This document shows, in pieces, positions 1 to 11,100 of a stretch of DNA of 64,000 bases. This DNA comes from Trichobilharzia regenti (lineage: Eukaryota > Platyhelminthes > Trematoda > Strigeidida > Schistosomatidae). Below the pieces are notes generated by a model. The model saw nothing but the letters and a program-made list of their open reading frames with translations, did not search any database and had not been told where the DNA came from. Within the stretch, counting starts at the first letter, position 1. Each line of letters begins with the position of its first letter. The position numbers were made by a program, and so were the translations under genes. The stretch spans positions 1 to 64,000 of the forward strand of contig CALYDD020000370.1 of the NCBI GenBank assembly GCA_944472135.2, in the 5' to 3' direction.

Positions 1-744
1 ACGACTTGTTTTTCAATTTAAACCCAGGTCTTCTATGATTCACTCCAAAAGTGCATTTAAAACCAACGTAAGCGTACTTAAATCTGTCATCCGGTATTGT
101 TTTGCTATAAGTATGAACATAGTGAGTGCAGGACAACTAAATCGTTAGCATTAAATGACTTCCTTACTTTTTGAAATTCTGCTAATGATTTCTCAAATTC
201 ATCCCAGCTGAAGAAACGCCTTTCAAGTATTAATTCACCAAAAATCCCACTTAAGTCTGCGCTCCTTTCGCTGGAATTGACTACCTGCTACGAACTGAAA
301 TAGATTTATCAATTAGTATCCATCTATGTCACAACTATTCCAAGATAAATCGTAAAAAAACAACATTGAAATACAGGAATGATCAATAACCATCAGGCAA
401 ATACCGCGCGTATAACTTAAATTACAGAAAAGCACAAGAACCCACCGGTTCGTTGACATCGCAAGCAACCAATAGGCCAAACAACGGAGTGTATGACGAA
501 CCAAGCCTAGTACATGCACAAATAAAGAAAAACAAAGCGTTAGAATAGTCAAATTTACGTCTATACTCATCACATATACTAGAAAACGACGCAAACACAA
601 CCACACAAAACAGCACCCGACAGCACTTACCCAGGACAATTCAAAATCCAATTGACCGCCACTGTTCTAGCCAATGAAAGACGGGAAAACCTGAGGCGCG
701 GAAAATATAACAGGTCATAGCGTATATCCTCACCCCCATTGAGT
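1..744. other. AT-rich intergenic DNA, no gene seen
   Basis: No reading frame here resembles a known protein. The open frames on the minus strand (about 313-651) have no recognisable motif, and their codon content looks like chance. No RNA gene was recognised. Confidence 0.6.
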
Positions 745-748
745 CATA

Positions 749-1395
749 TGAAAAAGAGAAGACGTTCAGGGAAGAGACTCTTTTCGGCAAATTCATTCAC
801 ATAGCTGTACAATCGCATTTATATATAATTATTTGTGTGTGTGTGTGTGTACATGAGGTTTGTTAAGTTTAGATAATTGATCAGGTAATAAAAGAATGAT
901 CTAATATAGAAACAAGGTTAATCAGACAGCAACTAAAGTAAGATTGACTTAGTAATTTAGATGACGTGATATAATTAACTAAAATGTTTCAACTTAGGTC
1001 AGGGTGTGGTGAGAGCAGCTGCTAGCCAATTGGTAGACATCAGTCTACGTCAATGTCTAGGTCACTAATATTGGCCGTGAGAAAATATGAACAAGGCTGA
1101 TTCAACAACCAACCACAGCAGACTAAACGTGGGCAAATATGATTTGCAGATAAATGGATCCACTTTCCGAGGTTACCCGAAACAACCAATCAGAAGCCTG
1201 CGTTTGTCTACTTGAATAAGCTATAATAATGTACAGGAAATATATATAAAATGATCTGTTGCCGGCCCTTGTCTTCTGTTGTTACAAGGGTAGCATCAGA
1301 GGTAATTACAGGTAGAGACTAAGTAGAAGTGGGGTAGATAATAATGCCATTTAAATTGGAACTGAAATTGAGCAATTAAGTTGGATGATGTAACA
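749..1395 (-). repeat. Dispersed repeat, copy 1 (split by a solo LTR)
   Basis: This stretch is the reverse complement of 4729-5085, with scattered mismatches. Read on the minus strand it starts TGTTACATCATCC and ends near CTTCTCTTTTTCA, so its ends are TG...CA, which would suit an LTR. I could not find a target-site duplication. It is about 360 bp once the 282-bp LTR inside it and that LTR's duplicated site are removed. It includes a (GT)n run near 835-850. Family not identified. Confidence 0.6.
1005..1286 (+). mobile_element. Solo LTR, family A, copy 1
   Basis: The element begins TGTGGTGAGAG and ends TTGTTACA, and is flanked on both sides by AGGG (1001-1004 and 1287-1290). TG...CA ends with a 4-bp direct duplication are the mark of LTR-retrotransposon integration, and with no internal region this is a solo LTR. 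It interrupts the repeat at 749-1395: the related copy at 4729-5085 runs straight through the same point with only one copy of the target. A second, 308-bp copy is at 3331-3638. The parent retrotransposon is not in the window. Confidence 0.8.
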
Positions 1396-1398
1396 TAA

Positions 1399-1777
1399 AT
1401 GACTAGAAATTGAGCGTTGGTCAAGTCAGTAATAGTGGTAGTGAGGTGTAGAAACTAAATCGGGTGGGGGTAGAGAACAAGAAAGTTGAAAATGCAATAT
1501 ATATACAAACGAGAAGACAAAATAGTACTAATAAAGAGACAGAAAAAAAATTAGGTAGAATTTACTTGTCGGGTAATAAGATAGATTAAGTCCCTTGCAA
1601 GTGTAGTGATTGAACGAACTTCTTCTGTATGCAGAGTTCAGGGCTTAGCAAGTGAATCGCCATTGCTTCTGCAGTTAGAAGAAGTCTGATTCGTACACCT
1701 TTAGGAAGACTACTTCTTACTCTGTAGACGACTTTGAAGTTTGTTATTGACTTGACCAACGCTCAATTTCTAGTCAT
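1399..1777. repeat. 379-bp element with 30-bp perfect terminal inverted repeats
   Basis: Positions 1399-1428 and 1748-1777 are exact reverse complements over 30 bases, starting ATGACTAGAAATTGAG on the left. The ~320 bp between them has no coding sequence. This is the shape of a MITE or foldback element. No clear flanking duplication was found, so the class is unassigned. Confidence 0.65.
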
Positions 1778-2268
1778 GAATAATAATAAATAATAATAAT
1801 TTGTTTTACTTTATTCCAAAAACAGTACTTATAATACAGAATGGAATTCTCAGAATTTGTCACAATATTGCATCTGATTTACTTAAAATATAAATAAAAT
1901 TAAAGATTAAAACAAAAGTAACCAGAGGAATTTGTCCACGTTTACGATATAAAGTCAAAAATATTCTAAGCACGAATTGAGGTCATTAAATATTCATAAT
2001 AATAATAACAATAATAACAGTGAGTTTGTTTCAAACAGTATTGTCGATTCAGTTTGGAAATTTTAGCATGTTACTATAGAGTATTGAATCTAATGTTCTG
2101 TTGATAAAGTATAGTGAGAGGAAATACAAAATGAACAGTGGTGACACAGCTTAAATGATGTTCACACTTATGAAAAATAAATAAATAAAAACAAAAAATT
2201 GAGAGGATTATAAATATAAGAAGTACAATAACAATCAAGTTTAGTACTGTAAGGGTGGAAGAAATGGT

Positions 2269-4693
2269 TTATTTAGTAGCGCGAAGAAGGTTAATTAGTT
2301 CATGCCTGACACTGTTTTCGTCACATAAAGTACATGCTAAATATGGTATAGTGGAATTTTTATACTTAGACTTACGTGCATAAAGTCTTCTGAAAAGACT
2401 TCTTATTTTATCTGAGGAGACACAAGGTTGGAGTTGCGGGTAGAGTGGGTGCTCAGAGTCTGACAAAATTCCTTAAGCAAATTTGTTGCATGACACCAAG
2501 TGCCTTCCAGTGAAAAGTCAGCGATATGGCCCAGTGGGATACCACTCGTCTTGCTGGCAGTCTTTAGAGTTCTACAAAGTATGACATAGTCTTTTTAAGC
2601 AATCCAGGAAAGTTTAGGGTGAAGAGTAAAGAAGAATAGGTAAAATATGCGAGTTGACAAACTGTAAGAGGAGGAGGGGTTGAGTTATGCCTGAATGCCT
2701 TAACTTCTTATGTAAAAAGTCAGACGAAATACTCTTTTAGAAGTCGCTAAGACATGGGAAGACCAGGATAAGTCGGAAGAAAGAATTAATCCAAGATACT
2801 TAACTTCAGACTTAGTTTCTATATCAGTATCATCAATTTCGCTAGGGTTATAGGAACCAACGGTTTCACTTAACTTTCGTTTACACCGGAAACTGAAATT
2901 GATAGTCTGACATTTAGAAGGATTTAGTTTAAGGCCGTTAGACGAAGACCATTTGCTAACTCCTGATATAAAGCTGTTCATCTTAGTACAGTCATACTGG
3001 GAGTTAACAGAACTTTAAATAGTAAGATCATCGGCATACTTAACAAAGTTCATTTCATCAGAGTGAGGCAAATCATGCAAGAAGAAAGAAAACAGAAAAG
3101 GAGAAAGGACAGCACCTTGAGGGACACCAGCCTCAGTAAGCAAAGAAGTGGACGACTTTCCCTGACATACAGTGTACTGCTTTCTTCCTGAGAAATAAGA
3201 ATGCAGCCATTTGACAACCCAACAGTCAGTTTGAGTTTCGGCAAGTTTGCTTAACAAAATGTCCTTAGGTACTAAGTCGAAAGCAGATGTGTAATCTAGG
3301 AAGGTGCAGAGAACAAATTTAGCCCCCTTGTGTAACAACGGAAGACAAGGGCCAGGCAACAGATCGTTTTATTACGAAAATCAACACGTATTTATATAAA
3401 TTTCACATACATTATTATAGCCTAGTGAAGTAGACAAACGAAGTCTTCTGATTGGTTGTTTTCGAGTTCCTCAGAAAGTGGAGCCATCTATCTGCGAATC
3501 ATATTTGCCCGCGTTTAAGTTTGCTGTGATTGGTTGTTGAAACAGCCTTGTTCATATTTTCTCACGGCCCATATTAGTGACCTATACATTGACGTAGATT
3601 AATGTCAACCAATTGGCTAGCAGGCTGCTCTCACCACACTTGTCTAAGCTGGAGACAATGTTGTGGTACAAGACTGCAACTGCATCTAAAGTACTTCTGT
3701 TGTGTTTATAAGCGAATTGTTTAGGATCGTTAAAGGCTTTAAGTGAAGGTTGAAGATCAAGTAAGAGTAAGTTTTCCATAGCTTTTAGAAAAGTGGAGAT
3801 AATAGCAATAGGTCTAAATTTAAAACATGTTCCAGTAGACGACTCAGGGATAGGTACAATTTTGATGTCCTTCCAAACGGCTGGCACGACATTCCTGGAA
3901 AGAGATTCGTTAAATATGTCCATGAGAGGATAACACAGGATGTCTGCACATTTTTTAAGAATAACACTAGGCAAACCGTCTGGGCCCAGGCTACAAGAAG
4001 GGTTCAGAGACTAGAGACATTTTTGAACATCATTTGTATTGAAACCAGGGAAGCAGGTTTCATTAATACTTTTAACACTAGAAAGTTTGGCATTTGTGGG
4101 AGAATATATGAAAGACTTGTTCAGTGTGCAAACATCAAAGGAATAAGGAATTCTATTCATCTGCTTACCATCAGTAATTTCTTAAGAAAGTTTCCATATA
4201 TTAGACGCATTTTTACAGGATATAAACTTTTGGTTGTAAATTGAATTCAACCTGTGCATTTCAGATTTAATTAGGATGTTAATTTTTTTCAGATCAGTAT
4301 TGTCCTTCAATTTATATAGCTTTTCTTTTTGTCTGCGAAGCATTTTAAGTTGAGGAGAAGAGAAACGGTCAAATCTGATGAAGAGCGTTTCTCTGGGACA
4401 ACAGGTGTCAAGACAAAATTTGAGATAACTTGTAATATTAGAGATTGTATCTTCAAAAGAGTTTTCATTAAACAGGTCCCACCTTGTGTCTTTGAGCATG
4501 CCCCTTAGATTCTGAACAAACTCCAAAGAGTAAAATACGTGTACAGTTTTCTTAGAGAGGTGTGAAAAAGTTCTCTTGTGTAACTTTCCTTAAATTTTAG
4601 GTAAAACTCGTACAATACAATGATCTGAGTTAAAGAGTGGGGCTCTTTTACGAGCTTCGTATATTCCACGGTCATTTGTAAATACAGGATCAA
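2269..4693 (-). pseudogene. CR1-like non-LTR retrotransposon reverse transcriptase, broken
   Basis: Read on the minus strand, blocks run in the normal order of a CR1/Jockey-type RT ORF. The linker after the endonuclease lies at 4526-4182. The RT N-terminal region (WKDIKIVPIP, FRPIAI) lies at 3974-3643. The palm lies at 3330-3015, with FLDYTSAFD, GVPQGAVLSPFLF and the catalytic KYADDL. The thumb region (LNPSKCQ, YLGLILS) lies at 2981-2700, and a C-terminal piece at 2466-2269. Frames change between blocks, so it cannot make one protein. A 308-bp solo LTR cuts it between fingers and palm. No intact endonuclease domain was found. Schistosome CR1-clade elements such as SR1 are the likely relatives (inference). 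Confidence 0.85.
3331..3638 (-). mobile_element. Solo LTR, family A, copy 2, inside the CR1-like RT
   Basis: On the plus strand it begins TGTAACAACGG and ends CTCACCACA; CTTG lies on both sides (3327-3330 and 3639-3642). The RT reading frame of the host element matches its family on both sides of this segment, so the LTR entered an existing element. On the minus strand a TATA-like TTATATAAATA is followed by AATAAAA and then the TTGTTACA end, the usual U3-R-U5 order, hence the minus orientation. It is 26 bp longer than copy 1. Confidence 0.85.
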
Positions 4694-4728
4694 GGGAATT
4701 ATCCAGTCTGGTGGGAATGTTGACGACC

Positions 4729-5085
4729 TGTTACGTCATCCAACTTAATTGCTCAATTTCAGTTCTAATTGAAATGGTATTATTCTCTACTCCACTTCTA
4801 CTTAGTCTCTACCTGTAATTGCCTCTGTTCCTACCCTGACCTAAGTTAAAACATTTTAGTCCATTATATTACATCATCTAACTTACTAAGTCAATCTTAC
4901 TTTAGTTGCTGTCTGATTAACCTTGTTTCTATATTAGATCATTGTTTTATTACCTGATCAATTATCTAAAGTTAACCTCATGTAAACACACACACACACA
5001 AATAATTATATATAAGTGCGATTGTACAGCTATGTGAATGAATTTGCCGAAAAGAGTCTCTTCCCTGAACGTCTTCTCTTTTTGA
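4729..5085 (+). repeat. Dispersed repeat, copy 2 (uninterrupted)
   Basis: Inverted relative to 749-1395. It starts TGTTACGTCATCC and ends near CTTCTCTTTTT. It carries an uninterrupted version of the site where copy 1 took the solo LTR, which proves that insertion. Together the two copies flank the CR1-like relic as large inverted repeats. Confidence 0.6.
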
Positions 5086-5863
5086 GATTAAGAAAAGGTT
5101 GTGATAAGCATGCAGTAAAGAAATTTTTATTTCACAAACTGGTTGTCTGAATTAATACTTTCTCACTGATTAGTCAATCGTAAGTAATTACCAAAAACTG
5201 AATAAAAAGGCATCCTATAAATTTTTGAGATAAAAATAATCTCTGAGAAAAATAAACTTGACAACTAGTATATACATTCACAATAAACCTAATAGTGAGA
5301 CTCAGAAACAAACAGTCATGTTTGCTTAATCTTCAGGTAAAGATAAATTTGACTTGATTCAAAACGAATAGATGTCAGACTGTCTGGTTTGTGTGAAAAT
5401 GAATGGCAAAGCTAACTAGGAAACTATTACAAGTCGACGAGTATGAATAGTTATTTTACTGTAGCTAGAAACTCTTTCCCATGATACCATGAGACAGAAA
5501 TTAAACCCACAAGTAGTATTAATAACATGTTATAAAATCAAGTGCAACAGCAGTATCTTGACGATGACTTTTGATAATTTTCATGTCATATCCGAACTCA
5601 AACAAAGTTTGAATATGTGAACCATTGGATTTTGTGACTGATTCAATCGCCAGTATCGTTAGGTGGATCACTACAGAACATTGACATATATTCGACTACA
5701 GCTCAACAGTGAACGTCCTCAGATAAAGTGACAATCGACGATTAAAATTTGATACATAAGAGGCGAATGACAACTATAAATTTCAACATCCTTGGTTTGG
5801 TCGTCTGTATCTCGTCGACCGGTAAATTAAAGAATTTATTCTATTCTACTATCGTCCACTTTT
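5086..5863. other. AT-rich DNA, nothing recognised
   Basis: No frame with protein similarity, no RNA gene and no repeat match to other parts of the window were seen. Confidence 0.5.
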
Positions 5864-6012
5864 AACGTGAAAAAACAAATACCTATAACAATGTGTGGAC
5901 GATAGTCTGTCTCTGTCTGTTTTCGACATTTGTGCAAAGTTCTATGTCGAAAACAGACAGAGACAGACAGACTATCGTCCACACATTGTTATTGGTATTT
6001 GTTTTTCACGTT
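5864..6012. repeat. Foldback: ~66-bp inverted arms, 14-bp loop, with RTE 3' tail
   Basis: Positions 5864-5929 and 5944-6012 are reverse complements apart from a GACA length difference and two or three single-base changes. The right part (about 5928-5975) matches the reverse complement of the RTE 3' end at 43167-43212: a (GACA)n tail preceded by the CGAAAACAGAC motif. The structure therefore looks like a very short 5'-truncated RTE insertion that was copied back as an inverted repeat. Transcribed, it would give a long hairpin. Confidence 0.75.
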
Positions 6013-7434
6013 AAGAGTGCAACTTAGGGCTTCATTCTTCATGTATGATGAATGAAAAAGTAAACCATGGCTTTCATTTGCAGTTTTTAGAGTGTACTGC
6101 TTTAAAAAGTTATAATTAAATGGTCTGGTGAAATTTTTTTTTAATTTTCTGATGATCACGTGCTAAAATTAATAACAGGTTGGTACTGCATGAGCTACAT
6201 TGTTTGCTTGTGATCCAGATTATCCAGCTATGAGTTTCAATTGCATGTAGAATCATACTGAGGCTGATTAGATATAGTCTTTCACAATGCAGTTAACACA
6301 GAAATGTATTATTTTTAAAGAAAATAATGATAACAAGGTCTAAGATGAAAAGTCATACGCACACATACAACTGTAAACCCATGTACTCATTACTTGAGAG
6401 AACAGTAATTCCACTTTTCTCAAAGCCTATTGACAAAAAACACTGTAATTTCACAGGGTAATTAAATTCTTTCCATAACAGGCTTAATTATGACATTCTA
6501 ATTATAAGCTATTGAGCAACATGTGGTAGGCAAGCGAAAACACAAAAAATTCAACTTTATATGAAAATCAGAAAACAATCAACATTCTTCTATTCAATGA
6601 GTAATCTTAAATCTATAAGGTGATTTTTTACACAAAGGTGAGGCTGCAAACAATTATTAATTTCTAGTCGAAATCTTGCAGTTTTAAGGAAACTAAATTT
6701 CAATCACATTCTGATGACATCTATTTTTAAACGTCGAAGTTTTCATTGGTGAAAAAAAATACCATAACTAACTTTTTAGTGTAAACCTCTGATTGTATGT
6801 CAGATAGCTTTCATTTGAAAAGACTGTTATCGTGTGAGTCATCTACACCTAAGTTTCTGACTGATAGATCTGTCGAACGATAAATGTTAAATACTGTTCT
6901 GGTCAACTGAGAAAAATAACTCGCTGGATGTGAGTTGGACTCAAGTCATACTGGCCAAGACAAAAGTTTTATTTCACCTAGAACTGAGTATTTATTAAAC
7001 AAAGATAAGTAACAGTTAAACGACGAATGACTGCTATTTGAATTTCAGTAATTAATTGTGTTTATAGGAACCACGCAAAACACCCTGAAAGTTCTCTTAC
7101 GGGATCATAACATAATTTGACTAAGATTGTACATGTCCAAACCAAGTTCACTTTTAACGGTTTGAAAAAATTTGGGCATTGGGTATATGATATTCATTAT
7201 AATAGAGGTTTTTGTAATTCCCAATGAATGAAAATACAAAATGAGATTGTTTTTACTGACGTTTCGCTATTTAATGCTAATAGCTTTCTCAAAGTATTAT
7301 TAAACCGGAATTCACAAAATCTCAGCATATATATAACAAAGAATTACGGGGTGAGAAAAATATAGACTTAGTTCAACTTAAAAGGACATATTGAAAGTCA
7401 AAATAACAATGAAGATCGTTCAAACCAAATATCA
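6013..7434. other. AT-rich DNA; one PLE-end-like motif
   Basis: No gene seen. Around 7253-7296 the sequence TTTACTGACGTTTCG followed by a short inverted repeat resembles the PLE terminus at 28681-28720, and may be a decayed relic of such an end. The rest has no recognisable content. Confidence 0.4.
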
Positions 7435-7663
7435 AAGGTAATAGTATATCTGTTATTATATCAAAATAAAGTTTACTAACTTGATCATCGTTAGTTAGTC
7501 TGCGGATATTTTTGGTTGTCAAGTTGATAAAATAAAACATACTACACTCGATTTTGTTAACTTACACATTCACCTTCTCGACAAAAGAAACCACCCCAAA
7601 CTGAAGAACGATGATCAAGTTAGTAAAATTTATTTTGATATAATAACAGATATCCTATTACTT
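7435..7663. repeat. 229-bp inverted-repeat element (57-bp arms)
   Basis: Positions 7435-7492 and 7607-7663 are reverse complements with about four mismatches; the core of the arms covers AACGATGATCAAGTTAG and its complement. The ~114-bp centre has no reading frame. It lies immediately left of the tandem array. MITE-like; no target duplication was confirmed. Confidence 0.7.
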
Positions 7664-7685
7664 ATTAAAATGAATTCTTGATTAT

Positions 7686-7711
7686 CCCGTCGATTGATTG
7701 GACCGAAGTGT
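7686..7711 (-). repeat. Inverted fragment of the 329-bp unit at the array's left edge
   Basis: CCCGTCGATTGATTGGACCG and the bases after it are the reverse complement of a part of the array unit (near its 3' end, as at 7913-7935). This 26-bp piece abuts the first partial direct unit, which resumes at about 7715 just before the B-box. Confidence 0.75.
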
Positions 7712-7991
7712 TCAGGGTTCGAGCCTCGGTGGGAACATCATCACTCACTTCGGAATGCAGGCACATCCAGCTGACGACTCCCAAATAGGACGAAATGCGA
7801 ATCCTCGATTCCACTGCCAGTCACCATCCACCAATTCACTTCTAATTACACGCCCAGACATCGTCGAAGCATCTGCACAAGAAGCCGACATGTCAACCTG
7901 ACACCGAGCACTTCGGTCCAATCAATCGACGGGAAAATGTAAAATTGAATTAAATAATTAATATGACCCGTTGGACAAGAGGTGGCTGTCG

Positions 7992-8054
7992 TCGCCCGAG
8001 TGGTCTACTGGATAACGCTTTGGCGTTTGAAACTATGGCCACTGGGTTCGAGCC
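7992..8054 (+). promoter_or_regulatory. Pol III internal promoter (A-box and B-box), first full unit
   Basis: TCGCCCGAGTGG at 7992-8003 fits the tRNA A-box, and GGTTCGAGCC at 8045-8054 fits the B-box. A five-pair T-arm-like stem (with G-U pairs) can be drawn around the B-box. The anticodon arm is degenerate and there is no proper acceptor stem, so this is a tRNA-derived promoter, not a tRNA. The A-box resembles those of Ser/Leu tRNAs. The same promoter recurs every 329 bp through the array. Confidence 0.75.
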
Positions 8055-8091
8055 TCGGTGGGAACATCATCACTCACTTCGGAATGCAGGC

Positions 8092-8155
8092 ACATCCAGC
8101 TGACGACTCCCAAATAGGACGAAATGCGAATCCTCGATTCCACTGCCAGTCACCA
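8092..8155 (+). ncRNA. Hammerhead ribozyme motif, type I, first full unit (altered core)
   Basis: The order is that of the schistosome hammerhead: helix I strand ATCCAG, conserved CTGACGA (8100-8106), helix II with loop CAAATA, GAAA at 8121-8124, then AATC and the other helix I strand CTCGAT. Departures from the active SMalpha ribozyme, as I know it: C instead of G at position 10.1, so the first helix II pair is C-C; a C-C mismatch in helix I; and cleavage triplet AUC (8130-8132) in place of GUC. AUC is permitted by the NUH rule, but the helix II mismatch should weaken catalysis. The motif repeats in every unit. Confidence 0.75.
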
Positions 8156-11100
8156 TCCACCAATTCACTTCTAATTACACGCCCAGACATCGTCGAAGCA
8201 TCTGCACAAGAAGCCGACATGTCAACCTGACACCGAGCACTTCGGTCCAATCAATCGACGGGAAAATGTAAAATTGAATTAAATAATTAATATGACCCGT
8301 TGGACAAGAGGTGGCTGTCGTCGCCCGAGTGGTCTACTGGATAACGCTTTGGCGTTTCAAACTATGGCCACTGGGTTCGAGCCTCGGTGGGAACATCATC
8401 ACTCACTTCGGAATGCAGGCACATCCAGCTGACGACTCCCAAATAGGACGAAATGCGAATCCTCGATTCCACTGCTAGTCACCATCCACCAATTCACTTC
8501 TAATTACACGCCCAGACATCGTCGAAGCATCTGCACAAGAAGCCGACATGTCAACCTGACACCGAGCACTTCGGTCCAATCAATCGACGGGAAAATGTAA
8601 AATTGAATTAAATAATTAATATGACCCGTTGGACAAGAGGTGGCTGTCGTCGCCCGAGTGGTCTACTGGATAACGCTTTGGCGTTTCAAACTATGGCCAC
8701 TGGGTTCGAGCCTCGGTGGGAACATCATCACTCACTTCGGAATGCAGGCACATCCAGCTGACGACTCCCAAATAGGACGAAATGCGAATCCTCGATTCCA
8801 CTGCCAGTCACCATCCACCAATTCACTTCTAATTACACGCCCAGACATCGTCGAAGCATCTGCACAAGAAGCCGACATGTCAACCTGACACCGAGCACTT
8901 CGGTCCAATCAATCGACGGGAAAATGTAAAATTGAATTAAATAATTAATATGACCCGTTGGACAAGAGGTGGCTGTCGTCGCCCGAGTGGTCTACTGGAT
9001 AACGCTTTGGCGTTTCAAACTATGGCCACTGGGTTCGAGCCTCGGTGGGAACATCATCACTCACTTCGGAATGCAGGCACATCCAGCTGACGACTCCCAA
9101 ATAGGACGAAATGCGAATCCTCGATTCCACTGCCAGTCACCATCCACCAATTCACTTCTAATTACACGCCCAGACATCGTCGAAGCATCTGCACAAGAAG
9201 CCGACATGTCAACCTGACACCGAGCACTTCGGTCCAATCAATCGACGGGAAAATGTAAAATTGAATTAAATAATTAATATGACCCGTTGGACAAGAGGTG
9301 GCTGTCGTCGCCCGAGTGGTCTACTGGATAACGCTTTGGCGTTTCAAACTATGGCCACTGGGTTCGAGCCTCGGTGGGAACATCATCACTCACTTCGGAA
9401 TGCAGGCACATCCAGCTGACGACTCCCAAATAGGACGAAATGCGAATCCTCGATTCCACTGCCAGTCACCATCCACCAATTCACTTCTAATTACACGCCC
9501 AGACATCGTCGAAGCATCTGCACAAGAAGCCGACATGTCAACCTGACACCGAGCACTTCGGTCCAATCAATCGACGGGAAAATGTAAAATTGAATTAAAT
9601 AATTAATATGACCCGTTGGACAAGAGGTGGCTGTCGTCGCCCGAGTGGTCTACTGGATAACGCTTTGGCGTTTCAAACTATGGCCACTGGGTTCGAGCCT
9701 CGGTGGGAACATCATCACTCACTTCGGAATGCAGGCACATCCAGCTGACGACTCCCAAATAGGACGAAATGCGAATCCTCGATTCCACTGCCAGTCACCA
9801 TCCACCAATTCACTTCTAATTACACGCCCAGACATCGTCGAAGCATCTGCACAAGAAGCCGACATGTCAACCTGACACCGAGCACTTCGGTCCAATCAAT
9901 CGACGGGAAAATGTAAAATTGAATTAAATAATTAATATGACCCGTTGGACAAGAGGTGGCTGTCGTCGCCCGAGTGGTCTACTGGATAACGCTTTGGCGT
10001 TTCAAACTATGGCCACTGGGTTCGAGCCTCGGTGGGAACATCATCACTCACTTCGGAATGCAGGCACATCCAGCTGACGACTCCCAAATAGGACGAAATG
10101 CGAATCCTCGATTCCACTGCCAGTCACCATCCACCAATTCACTTCTAATTACACGCCCAGACATCGTCGAAGCATCTGCACAAGAAGCCGACATGTCAAC
10201 CTGACACCGAGCACTTCGGTCCAATCAATCGACGGGAAAATGTAAAATTGAATTAAATAATTAATATGACCCGTTGGACAAGAGGTGGCTGTCGTCGCCC
10301 GAGTGGTCTACTGGATAACGCTTTGGCGTTTCAAACTATGGCCACTGGGTTCGAGCCTCGGTGGGAACATCATCACTCACTTCGGAATGCAGGCACATCC
10401 AGCTGACGACTCCCAAATAGGACGAAATGCGAATCCTCGATTCCACTGCCAGTCACCATCCACCAATTCACTTCTAATTACACGCCCAGACATCGTCGAA
10501 GCATCTGCACAAGAAGCCGACATGTCAACCTGACACCGAGCACTTCGGTCCAATCAATCGACGGGAAAATGTAAAATTGAATTAAATAATTAATATGACC
10601 CGTTGGACAAGAGGTGGCTGTCGTCGCCCGAGTGGTCTACTGGATAACGCTTTGGCGTTTCAAACTATGGCCACTGGGTTCGAGCCTCGGTGGGAACATC
10701 ATCACTCACTTCGGAATGCAGGCACATCCAGCTGACGACTCCCAAATAGGACGAAATGCGAATCCTCGATTCCACTGCCAGTCACCATCCACCAATTCAC
10801 TTCTAATTACACGCCCAGACATCGTCGAAGCATCTGCACAAGAAGCCGACATGTCAACCTGACACCGAGCACTTCGGTCCAATCAATCGACGGGAAAATG
10901 TAAAATTGAATTAAATAATTAATATGACCCGTTGGACAAGAGGTGGCTGTCGTCGCCCGAGTGGTCTACTGGATAACGCTTTGGCGTTTCAAACTATGGC
11001 CACTGGGTTCGAGCCTCGGTGGGAACATCATCACTCACTTCGGAATGCAGGCACATCCAGCTGACGACTCCCAAATAGGACGAAATGCGAATCCTCGATT

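Noticed and set aside
313..651. 112-codon minus-strand frame
   Set aside because: Composition is random-looking, with many Cys, Leu and Trp, and there is no motif or splice context.
7982..8070. True tRNA gene in each unit
   Set aside because: The anticodon stem does not pair and no acceptor stem can be closed; only the A-box, B-box and T-arm-like part remain.
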